Source: Galaxea fascicularis (Eukaryota > Cnidaria > Anthozoa > Scleractinia > Euphylliidae). Taken from it: a DNA stretch of 64,000 nucleotides. The translations under genes and the position numbers were made by a program. A model generated the notes under the pieces. It searched no databases. It saw nothing but the letters and a program-made list of their open reading frames with translations, and was not told where the DNA came from. Of the stretch, positions 37,101 to 49,100 are shown piece after piece (position 1 is the stretch's first letter; each line of letters opens with the position of its first letter). Location of the stretch: the NCBI GenBank assembly GCA_948470475.1, contig OX419335.1, forward strand, positions 13,204,634 through 13,268,633. Direction: 5' to 3'.

Positions 37101-40100
37101 GATGTCTTTGATGTATTACTCCGCTTCCGCAACAACCCAGTTGCCCTTGTAGCTGACCTGAAAGAGATGTTCTCCCAAGTCATCATGGCTAAGGAAGACA
37201 GGAAATATCGTCGATTCCTTTGGCGTGGGCTAGATCTTACGAGACCTCCATAAGTTTATGAGGCCGTGAGGTTGATGTTTGGTGACCGTGAATCGCCTGA
37301 TATGGCTCAGTACGTTCTGCGCCAGCACGCCAAAGATTACCAAGAGGAATATCCAACAGCAGTGGCAATCATCCTCTTGCAGATGTACATGGACGATGTC
37401 CTGACTTCACTGGAGACAGATGACGAAGCCTTAAAGGTTCGCGATCAGCTCATTGATCTACTCGGGAAAGCGGGATTCAAGATCCGATGATGGTGCAGCA
37501 ACAAACCTAAAGTGCTGGAGGATATACCCCTTGACGATCGAGTAGCAAACGTGAAAATCGAGGAAGCAGAGCTGCCCTGCATGAAGGCGTTGGGGGTTCA
37601 GTGGAATGCAGAAATTGACGTGTTCACTTTTAAGTTGAACCCGCCGAAGGACATTGAGTACACAAAACGAGGATTTCTGAAGAAACTCGCGACCCTGTTT
37701 GATCCTCTACAGATGCTAGCACCATTCACAATATGGGCAAGAATGGCTCTACAGGAAACTTGGTTACTTGGCCTCAGCTGGGACGAGGAATTCCCAGATG
37801 AGTTGAAGAGAAGGTGTCAAGCTTGGTTTCATGAACTGTCAGAGCTTGCTGGTGTCCAAGTCCCAAGGTGTTACCGAGTAGCTGGAAAGCGTGTTGTTGA
37901 AACCACAATCCACACCATGACAGATGCGTCGCAACTGGCATACGCGGCCGTAAGCTATGTGCGTATGAAGATGGAGAAGTATCCGTACGGTTTGTTGCGG
38001 CAAAAGCCAAGGTTGCCCCAACAAAAGCGACAAGTATCCCTCGCTTAGAGTTGATGGGGGCGGTGTTAGGATTAAGACTGTCCAGAAGGGTCTCAGAATT
38101 GTTGCAAGAGGGCTTTGACAGTTGCACTTTGTGGACGGACAGTGAGGATGTTATTTGTTGGATTCAAGGTCAATCCAGGAGGTACAAAACCTTTGTGGCA
38201 AACAGAGTATCTGAGATACACCAGAAATCCAACCCCAAGCAGTGGCGTCATGTTCTGACTCACCTGAACTGTGCTGATGATGCTACCAGAGGTCTTCATG
38301 CGCGTGAATTGACAGCCAATCACCGTTGGTTCCATAGGCCCGAATTCCTGTATGACATTCCAGAGAACTGGCCACAAAAGAAACATATCAAGGAAGACGA
38401 AAGTTCTAAAGACTGTCGAGCTGAGACCACAAAGCCCAAAATGACATTTGTGAAGAAGTTTCCAAGTCATTGATAGATCCCCTGAAGTATTCAAGCTGGA
38501 CAAAACTGATAAGAGTGACTGCCTGGGTATTGCGGTTTATTGCAAAACTGCTAAGCAAGGTGAAGAAAGGAGGAAGCCCCGTTCCCACGTTAGTGAGAGA
38601 AAATTTGTTGACCCCAGTCGAGCTGGAAGAGGCTGGAAGGTTCTGGGTGAGGCAGGCACAGATCGAGAGATTCCCCATAGAAGTGCGAAATTTGAATGGT
38701 GGAAGGGAGATTAGCAGTCAGAGTCACTTGAAACAGCTGACGCCTATAATTGACAAGGAAGGAATGTTATGAGTTAAGGGACGGCTTATCAGAGCAGCAC
38801 TTCCCTATGATGCCATGCATCCAATGATCCTGCCCAAGAAACATCACATTACTCGACTGATTGTAGCAGATGTCGATGGTCGTTGTCACCATTCAGGAAT
38901 AAATCACGTGTTAGCCCAAGTTCGCCATCGATATTGGATCATTGATGGCCGGCAAGAAGTTAAGAATTGGGACAGAGAGTGCAAAGTGTGTGAAAAGAGG
39001 CGCGCAGCACCAGCAACGCAGATAATGGCACCTCTTCCAGAGTCAAGACTAGGAGCACCCATGAGGGCGTTTGCAAAATCATGTGTGGACTATGCAGGGC
39101 CATTCATAACAAAGATCACACGAAGAGTTTCTGCTAAGAGATACCTCTGCCTATTTACTTGTTCAGCCACTCGAGTGGTTCACCTGGAGATCGCCTTTTC
39201 GATGAGCACAGCAATTTCTTGAATGCGTTTAGCCGAATGGTTGCCACAAGAGGACGACCTGAAGAAGTCACTAGCGATAACGGAACGAAATTTGTGGGGG
39301 CAGAAAGGGAGCTGAGAGAGCTGATCCAGTCAATCAACCAGAAGGAGATTGTGGATGACTGTGCCCGTAAAGGCATCAAGTGGAATTGGAATCCACCCCC
39401 TGGTTCGCATTTGGGTGGCGTGTTTGAGTCGCTGGTTAAAGTAGCCAAGAAAGGGTTGAAGTCAATCGTGGGAAATGCAGGGTTGAATGATGATGAACTC
39501 CAAACTGCCATCAAAGAAGTAGAGGGACTTATGAACTCACGACCATTGTCGTATGAGGGAACAGACCCCCCTGATGAACCTGTGCTGACGCCGAGCCACT
39601 TCTTGATAGGGTAATTAGGAGGGCAGCTGGCTCCCCGAGTAGCAGATGAAGTGGTATTTAACCCCCGAAACAGATGGAGATTGGTTCAGGATCTCGTGAA
39701 GGTTTTCTGGAGGCGCTGGAGAGAAGAATTTCTGTCAACGCTCAACACTCAGAAGAAATGGAGAGAGGCTCGTGACAACCTCGCATCGCACCGGTATCGC
39801 GGAAGTCACGGGTTCGAATCCCGTTGAAGCCCTGATTTTTTCAGGCTTCTTCTTTCCAGTTGCTTAAATTGGAAAATTTACTGCGATGATCACTCCTCAC
39901 TTGCAAACCATTATTGTTACATGCAAATTTTAGTCAAACAACTTCACTCACGGTTTCATGTGCAAAACATGTTACTGTGGTCAACATGTCACTGAGGCGA
40001 GAATACAAACATGTTTTTTGTGCACAATGCAAGAGAAGTCTGGAAAACCTTGTATCAGAATTAGCGAAACCCAGCAAAGTATAAATTCAAAGTAGGATAT

Positions 40101-43100
40101 CAAGTCAAGATCAGTAAACATAAGCGAATCTTTGAGAAAGGTTACTTACCATCCTGGATGGAGGAGACCTTTACGGTTGCCAGAAAGTTCCAAGGGATCC
40201 ACCTGTATACCATCTAAAGGAAGCAGACGGTGATATGATTCAAGGCATCTTTTGTGAGTCCGAGTGGCAGAAAGTGATAGAAACGGCTCATCACTTGTTT
40301 CGCATTGAAAACGTTTTAAAACATCGAGGAAAAGGGGTCAACAGAGAAGTGCTAGTGCATTGGAAGGGTTGGCCTAAGAAATACGACAGCTGGATTCCGT
40401 ATAACCAACTGTTAGCCTTGCAAATAGAGATATGACTCGAGACAGCAACTTGTACGTGAGACTTCCTAGTAACGCTAGTAGCAACCTATTTTTGACCAAT
40501 TCCAAGTCCTCTTACCGTGTGGCGTTACCTCGGCAAATTCATTTGAAAAATGGAGATTGGGAAGTGGGACTACATCATATCGTGTATCCGGTATCGTGGT
40601 TTGACGTTTCTGGTGACTATCAGCATTCACACGTCTTAGTTCGATGCTACGATGACTTCAATTGGTTCACCTTACCCGAGGGCAAATATCAAACAGCCCT
40701 GGATGTTACGGAGGGAATCCTACAGTGTCTGAACAATGATAACTCGCCGTCTAAACCCAAAATAACAGTGGACGAAGAATGGAATGTAACTCTGAACTCT
40801 CTAGAGGAAGAGACTATGTTTACCGTTTCAACAGCTGGTGCATTTGGGTGGATAACGGACCAACATACCGTCAGGCCTGGGATCCGTTTGAACAAAGATT
40901 ATCTCCCTTACCCCAATACATAAATTTGGTCACGATTGATGTGTTATACCACCTCAGACCTCCATCACATTTCCTGGCCTTTTTGCCATTCCTTTCTCGT
41001 TGCCTCTCTGCCCTTGTAAACAGACGCTTTTGCAAGTACAAACCAACCTCGTGGAACCCTGGCAAGTGGGTGACAAGCGTTTACCTCTCCTACATGAAAT
41101 GGTACCCAATGGTACATTTCGAGAAACACTTTTCGAAGAGAAAGAACACGTTATCTACCTACCGTTGCGTACAAACATATTTCAAACCGTTGAAATGTAC
41201 TTAACAGGTGGTCAACGGCTATCATTTCTAGACGGTATCGTCAACGTGGTATTACACTTTCGTCGTCGAGCATCATGACAAACAGTTTTTACATGGTGTT
41301 GACCAGTGATGCAAGCCTGGACCAGTATCCAGAAAACAAGCCGTCCGAGTTTAAGATGCAATTACCATCCCAGCTGCACCTAAGTGAAGACTGGGAAGTG
41401 GCCATGACCCGTATAATCTACCCATACACGTGGCAAAATGTGAGAAACCATCAGCTCTCTTGCACTTTGCTTTGTGAGGCAGGGCCGGTTCCTTGGTCAT
41501 TATCCATCCACCTCCCAAGCGGTATTTATCGTACGGTCAAAGACGTAATAGATAGTATGTTGATGGGACTCCATAACGCTTTGAAGGACATTTTTTCTCA
41601 AAAGCGAACAAACGATTACTAGTTTAGGAGGAAACGAGTGCTTTTACATTCATGAGAAAGTACAACATTACTTCGAGTTGAGGTTGCCCAGTGCTTGGTA
41701 CGTGACTGTGCCCAAGACATTAGCCCGTGCCTTGGGGTACTTATATCATAAGAACCAGCTTCCTGCTTTTTACCAAATCCAGAGCTCTCCTCTTGTCGAA
41801 TTGAAACCTAAGGAAAGCATAACTCTGCTGACGACCACAACCACGCTAGTCAGAAAAGAGGACTTGGTGTGGGAAAAGTTGTCGAGACACTCTTTTGAGA
41901 TCATGTACGTGTCTTCAGATCTAATCGAGTCCCAAGTGGTAGGAGACGCCCAAGCCAACGTGCTCCGAATACTAGTACCCCGAGGTCAGCCTGGTGACAC
42001 GGTGACAGACGAAGTTAAGCAACCAACCTATCATTCACTCCGCACAGCTGTGTTTTCATCAGTGGCCATCAATATAAGAGGAGACACTGGTCAACCGATA
42101 GCATTTGTGTCTGGTACCGTACGTGTAACGTTGCATTTTCGACGTCGTGCAATTCTATAACATGTTGTTGCCCATGAACCATCAATTATACCCGTATCAC
42201 CAACAAGTTATACCCTTTCCACAACAAGGTGGAGAAGACATAAGTATCTATGGAGGAACGCACCCTTACGGCCAAGGGGGCAACAGATTAGGTGGAATGT
42301 TTCGTTCCCTATTTCGTACAGCTACACCCTTTCTCAAAACAACAGCAAAGAAAGTTGGAAAGCGATTGCTCAATACCGGGTTGGAAACAGGAATGCAAAT
42401 TGTTCAAGACGTCATGAATGGCCAACCTTTCAGGACAGCTGCCAAATCGAGAACCAAAGCGGCTGGAAAAAGTTTACTCACAGTACCATTGACGACATTA
42501 CACAGCAAAACCATTCAGTACTCATACAAGTGGTGGAACAGAGAATTAACTCTGAAGTGTAAATTTAAGTGCTAACAGAAACCCATGATAAACCCACTGG
42601 GCGTTAACCCTAGTAAAGGGCACCAGGGAACCACAGGAGGCAAAGAAAAAATTCTTATGACCTCGGTGGCAATCGAATCCACGACCTCCGGATTAGATCT
42701 ACCGTTGCTCTGCCGACTAAGCTACGAGGTCGGACAGAGAAAGTCGGGGACGATTAAGGTGGTGAATCGCGGCGAAGAGAAAGTAAGGGTACATATATAT
42801 GTTGTGCCGCGTAGCACTATAAACACATACAAGTGGTGGAACAGAGAATTAACTCTGAAGTGTAAATTTAAGTGCTAACAGAAACCCATGATAAACCCAC
42901 TGGGCGTTAACCCTAGTAAAGGGCTTTACCAACCATCTATACGTTAACTAGAACCCCTACGCATACCAAAATCATTCCTCAAGGGGTGTTAAATCATACA
43001 GAGACGGACCTATTCCATACACTGATTCCCCAATGCATCATTTTCGGAATGGTGCAAAACGATGCCTATAACGGCAATCTGGGAAGAAATCCTTTCAACT

Positions 43101-46100
43101 TTGAGTTGTTTGGTCTGAAAGATATTCGCCTGACTGTCAACGGAGAAGAAACGCTCTATTCTGCTCTGGACCTGACAGGCGGGAAAAAGATCGATGGTTA
43201 CAACACCCTTTACTCCGGTAGTGGAGAGATGAATTGCGGTCACGGTCTTGACATTGACAGAGAGGATTGGGGGATCGGTTACGGCTTGTTCTGTTTTAAT
43301 TTGACGCCAGCGGGAAGTGGACATCCCAGCCATTTGATACCCCATCGAACGGGCAACGTCAACCTGTACCTGAAGTTTGGTACTTAAACTGCTACAGTTC
43401 TCAATTTAATTGTCTACCCGGAATTTCAGAATCAGTTGGAAATTGATCGCAACAGGCTCGTGGTCTACGATTTGTCACAAGGATCGTAATTCAAACGTGA
43501 TGCATACTACCCAAGAACTATGGCAAGCCTGTCTTTATGACCCTGTATTGGCACCACTGATTCAAGGCGTGTTCCCAAGTGACAAATTACCTGTCATCAA
43601 CACTTACCCAGCCAGTCTCATTGCAAACACGGACCCTCACGACAAACCCGGAACGCACTGGGTGGCCATGTATTTCGAATCACCACACGAAAGTGAATTC
43701 TTTGAGAGTTACGGATTTCCTCCCGAGACATACAACATGGATACCTTCATTCTGCGGCAAGCTACGTACTACAACGACAAACCACTGCAGGGATTAGACT
43801 CAGATGTTTGTTGAGACTATTGTTCATTCATTCATCGAGCACGAAATGTGGACAAGAACACCTGTTACGAAAAATTGTTGCGTTACTGTCTGGAAGTGTC
43901 TAGAACCTTCGTGAATACTAATTAGTATCACATCATCGTGAGTCAGCTGTTTTCAAGTCGTTTACGTGTGTTACTGTAAATAGTTTAGTGTTGTAATGTT
44001 ACCTTATTTAGTCGATCCGAAAAGTTCTAGAATTTTATGTTGTAAAGTATATAGGTCGATCGGTGTAGCTTTAGAGTTTTCTTAGAGAGAATGTTTTGAG
44101 TCCGTAGTGTTACAAGCTGAGCGCGTTGGCGGAGGCCGTGTTTGTTGAAGTGTAACAGAGGTCGCGTGTACATTTGGCGGAGGCCGTGAGTATTGAAGTG
44201 TGATGGAGGTCGAAGTGTAATTTACAAGCCTAGTGTGAGCTTATTGTGAAGCCTTGTGCGGAGTTTACTACGTTCGTTTAGAATAAATAACCTTGTTGCT
44301 GTTCAGACAACCCTGCGTTCTGTTAAGACATCAAACAACCCACTCCTCAACACAACGAACTAATTTAAGCGATATGATTCACAGTGGAACGATGCACAAG
44401 TTGCAGAGTGTACACACTTATTTTCATTCGATAACCAAAATTAAAAATGAAACGTTTCTTCAAAGTGAACAGCAAGGTTGTAAGTCGTTTCAGTGTTGTC
44501 GGAAACAATCAATAAAACAAAGTTGAAAAAAAAAAAGTTATGTATACGTGTGGATTGTTGTCTATTTAAACTATAACGGCCCTTTCGAGTCTTTAGAAAT
44601 CCATTTGAGTTTGCCTCCGACATGTTTCAATTCAAGTGCCCGAGCAGTATCATTATAGCCGACGCAAGCCAATGTGGCAAAACAACCTTTACGCAGCAAC
44701 TACTTCGACATCCAGATTATTTTTTTGAACGCCCCATTCGCAAAATCGTGTATTGCTATGGACATTGGCAGGATTCTTATGGGGAGATTTGGAACCATGT
44801 GACATTGCTGGAGGGTATTCCTGAAGATATTTCGACTTTATTTTCATCGCACCGTCGCTCAGGCATCATCGTCTTAGATGACCTGATGAGAAACTGCAGC
44901 GGCGACGAACGGATCCTGGATTTGTTTACAAAAGTGTCTCATCATTGCGACGTCACCTGCATTTATTTCACACAAAATCTCTTTCCACCTGGAAAGTTTT
45001 CCCGCAGTATCTCTCTCAATTCCCACTACATTATTGCGTTTAATAACCCTCGCGATACATTGGGTTTCCGTACATTGGCACAACAAGCCTTTGCGAGACA
45101 AGTGCCTTACGTATGGGAAAGTTTTCAAGATGCCACTTCGCAACCCTATGGTTATCTCACGCTGGAATTGCATCCGCGAACACCAGTTACTCTACAATTA
45201 CGTAGCAACATATTACCTTTGTCCCAAAAGTATCCCGTAGTTTACGTCAACAAGAAAACGCATAAAACGAATGACCCATTGGCAGTGGACTGCAGTTAAC
45301 ACGATGACTTCCCACACGTCGCATCGTGCGGCAAGACAAACGAATCAAAGTGGTGGTAACATGGTTTTGTGTTCTGGAAGAACGACCAAACAGAAACGGC
45401 AGCTCTCCAATGAGAGCGGAGCGCATGGTTCTGCCAACAAAACGCCGTGTGATAAGTTTGACAAATTCATCTTTCATGTGGACTTTACAAATTCATTTTG
45501 ATCAACCACGCAAAACAAAACATTCTTGTTTCATTTCATCATTCGGATAATACTCTACACTCGAATTACAAACTTAGTATAATTCGTTGATTCACGCGAA
45601 ACATTCTTGTTTACATTTTAATCTGATCTTTGAATAAACAAATTAATTCCCGCTAGTTTTTAGCTCATGGATGACGTAGTCATGCCATGAGGTTTTGTTG
45701 TGGGTCTGAATTTCCCTCACTCACTCAGGGGATCACTCATTCGCTCACTCACTCGATTCTGATTAATTTATTCATTTAACTTCCCCCCCCGGTCCCTCCC
45801 CTGGTAAGTATTGCTTTTGTCTCCATAGTCTTCTTGGTCCAACGTTTGCAAATTTCAGGGTGTAGTACAAAGGCGGAGAATTTTGCTCTGCAGATATTGT
45901 TTACGTGTTTAATGTTCATGGCGTCGGTTTTTCGTTTTTGATTTTCCAACTCAACAAAGGTAAAGTTAATAAGATGAAGAACACTAGCTGCGAGAATTGA
46001 ACTTTGAAATCTTCAGAGCAGCGAAAATGAACTTCGAGATATCGCAAAAGCAACTCTAAAGCTTATCACTGTGCGGTACCTGGGGCAGTAGTAATCGAGA

Positions 46101-49100
46101 ATTTTTTGCCACAATATGATGGAAGAAAGAAGAATGAAGAAAATCGGCAAAAAAAGGAAACAGGAGAAAGACTTTCTAGCCAAAAAACCGAATTCTGGCA
46201 AGCAACGCATTTGATTTATGAGCAACATATGATGGATTTAAGCAGGTACGTAATGAAGTATTTTTGAAGACACTCTTTTCATGGTGAACGCTCAATTGCA
46301 AATATGATCTTGTTTAGAAAGGTTATATCCCTTGGCTTAAACGATCAGTATAACACTTTGTCAACATTTGACAAAAACACAAGGACCACAAGCATGCAAA
46401 TATTTTTCTCTGTGAGGATGTAATTTGGTCTGACAAGCAGCAATAACAGCTAATCTGTTCGAACAACAAAATATTTGGAAAATCAAGTTAATTGTAGCAC
46501 AAAGCATAGTTAGATGGATTGAATATCTCACCTTACAAAGCAAAAGTTTTGTGCCGGACCCCGAATCGCTCAAAAACATTGTGGCTGTAAAGCGTGACTA
46601 ATTTCCCTCAGGACTTTCACAAAATATGTTATTATCTGTATGTTATCTCGCATTCAGAATAGTCGGAAATTTTATTACGACCAAAAACGTTTATAAAACT
46701 AACTTAAAATGAGCCGTCGACCAGTAAGAAACTTTAACTTGCCTGTTACAGTTCTTAACAAAGCGATCACATTTGAATATTATTTTTATAGTCCGTGTAC
46801 AAATTTGCATATTTGTACGCCGGTTCAAATTACCAACGTCTGTCAATTTCGTCTAATGTAATCCTTCTGGCGCCTGTCAATCAACTGCGTAATTTTACGG
46901 ACAATATTATCGCGTAAACAGTTCTTTTACCAAGAGGTGTGTCTGAAAAGGATGTGCTCCCACAAAACACAACGAATGTACAGGTTTCTTGCACATATCT
47001 TTTTAGAAAATAAAGTTGTTGTAAATTCAAAGTATTGTTATGTTCCCCATCCATGAGCTGGCTCATAGGAGCCTTTCATTTCGATTAGAATCAGTTTTAA
47101 TTTTCAAGACCTCATCACGCCAGTGTTTCTTGAAAAAGAGCTGACGATGCATGACAAGCCATGGAGTTGAGTAATCTTCCATTGAATGTTCGGGATTTTG
47201 TCGTCTTGAAGTTGTTTCACTGTTTTAGCGATCAAGTGGCCTACGACAGCGATAATAATTGCCAACCAAAACATTTTTTTTTTTATTCAGTCACATAGAA
47301 CACACTGCCTTTTTTAAGCTTCTTATATATTTTTTCCTTTGTCAGCAAACCTACGAGTGACTTGTTACCCATTCAGTCTTTTCTTTTAGTGAGAAACAAC
47401 CATCAAGTCCTTTTTCAGCAAAAAAGAAAACTATCAGTGACGTCATGTCTCATAGGGTGCGTTTTTTGGGGAAAATCCGAACACGCATTCTTGAATCCAA
47501 AAACGGATTTTTCGTTTTTTTGCGAAAATCCAAAAACGGAACTTAGATCCAACGTAACCGTACTCGGAAAGGATACATCAGATCAAATCTAAATCCGGAT
47601 TTTTGAGATTCATGATCCATGCGTTTTTTGGGGAAAGGATTCGAAAAAAGTATTTTTGACAAGCGGTTTTCCTTATAAAAATGGTAAACCACAGTTACCG
47701 TATGTGACGTTCTAACCGAACTGTCTTATTCGTGTCATTTTAACATCACAAAAAGGTCGAGAAAGGTAGGGTTTCTGTGCAGATTTTATGGAAAAGACTT
47801 CACGAAAAGGGTCCTTTACAGAAACTGTAACCACCTTTCCTACAGCTGAACAATGAGTGGAAAAATACCATTGATAACCGTCAATTTGTAGTTTAGCTGG
47901 CGTGAATTTGTAGTAAGAGCTGTTTCTTTTCTTATGGTGTATTTTCAACTAAATCAGACCCTTCGTATTCTTATTAGCAGAATAGAGCGTTTTCACATGA
48001 CGTCACGGCGGCCATGTTGGTGTACCAAAACAAAGGAATGGCGGCCATATTGGTGTACCAGGCTAAGCCTCTGGGAATTGAACTCTATTTTTGTGCAAAT
48101 ACTTTCTTTTGTTTCATTAAACCAATATGGCCGCTGGTCACGTGAGTGAAAACGCTCTATATGATATCACATGATATCACTATACCTGGTGTTATTCTTG
48201 TAAACAGCTGAAATGTTTGTGACAGACAAGACAAACGCGCGCGTGCGTTGTCATAGCAAATGATCCTTTTTCGGATCTTCCGTTTTTTTGGTGCTGAAGA
48301 ATCCATATGATCCGAGATCACAAATCCTTTTTTGGATTCTCCCAAAACAACGCACCCTTAGTCAGCAAATACACTTCCCTCGATACCATACGTCATCCCT
48401 ATTACTGACACTCCTTGATACCTTACGTCATCCATTGTTCGTATCAAGCATTTTTTCCTTGATATTCTTTTGTTTAAAACAATAGCACTTGACTTGAGTT
48501 TTTCAATTTATGGACTGACTTCTGATTGGTTCAAATGGTCCCAGGGGAATGTCAAATCTCAAAGTTGGTTTTCGCAATAGGCCGTATTTGTATTCTCGGT
48601 ATTGAACTGGATCTAGCATGAAGTGGAGGCTCTTGCGGGGGAATATTTTCATATGTAAATGTATTCCCCCGCAAGAGACTCCACTTCATGCTAGATCCAG
48701 TTCAACACCGAGAATACGAATATTCTGATGGCAAATCTTGTGAAGCAATAGCGAGAGAAGAGGGTCAGGATGTCTCTCAAGAAATGTGACACATGAAGAG
48801 AATCTTGCAGACTGCTGCTGCAAGATTCTCTTCATGTGTTGGTTATTTCATTACGTTGCTCAGAGGTCCTCAGACAGCTGCGAGGGGAACTAACAGCTTC
48901 CGTCATGCTAAAAGTTGTCAGGTACGTTCCTTACTTGGCTTTCATTCTCACATCTCGGATATAGTTAGTTACCTGAAAGCCAGTTTTCATTTGAGGGTCG
49001 CAAAGTAATTGCGTTTGCTGTAACAATACATAAATTGACCAAGTTGCATCAAATGCATATCATCCAATTTTAGAATACCAAGTTCCTTAAAAGGAACTTT

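Larger units (their letters stand above)
34650..39780 (+). mobile_element. BEL/Pao LTR retrotransposon, degenerate, 3' truncated
   Basis: A possible short or truncated 5' LTR (34,650-34,784, AATAAA at 34,691) is followed by a primer-binding site, one gag-pol coding region 34,817-39,780 and loss of the 3' end at a SINE. Relative to one continuous frame I count five in-frame stops (35,942; 37,251; 37,488; 38,770; 39,612) and four frame changes (near 36,285; 37,960; 38,470; 39,215). Confidence 0.9.
30501..48559 (+). mobile_element. Polinton/Maverick-type element, decayed, with at least eight insertions
   Basis: Long inverted repeats pair 30,501-30,645 with 48,403-48,559, 33,700-33,900 with 48,358-48,403, 33,900-34,260 with 47,083-47,454, and 34,263-34,400 with 45,400-45,659. 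Between them are plus-strand Polinton genes: integrase tail, two minor-capsid-like, small basic protein, capsid C-terminus, protease and ATPase. No DNA polymerase B was found. After removing insertions about 7 kb remain, against the 15-20 kb usual for Polintons, so the left half is deleted. The outermost bases are AGATTTGAC and its complement; Polinton ends usually start with AG. No 6-base target duplication is evident. Confidence 0.82.

Noticed and set aside
42659..42731. Possible functional tRNA-Arg
   Set aside because: Acceptor stem is perfect, but the anticodon arm has an extra base and does not pair.
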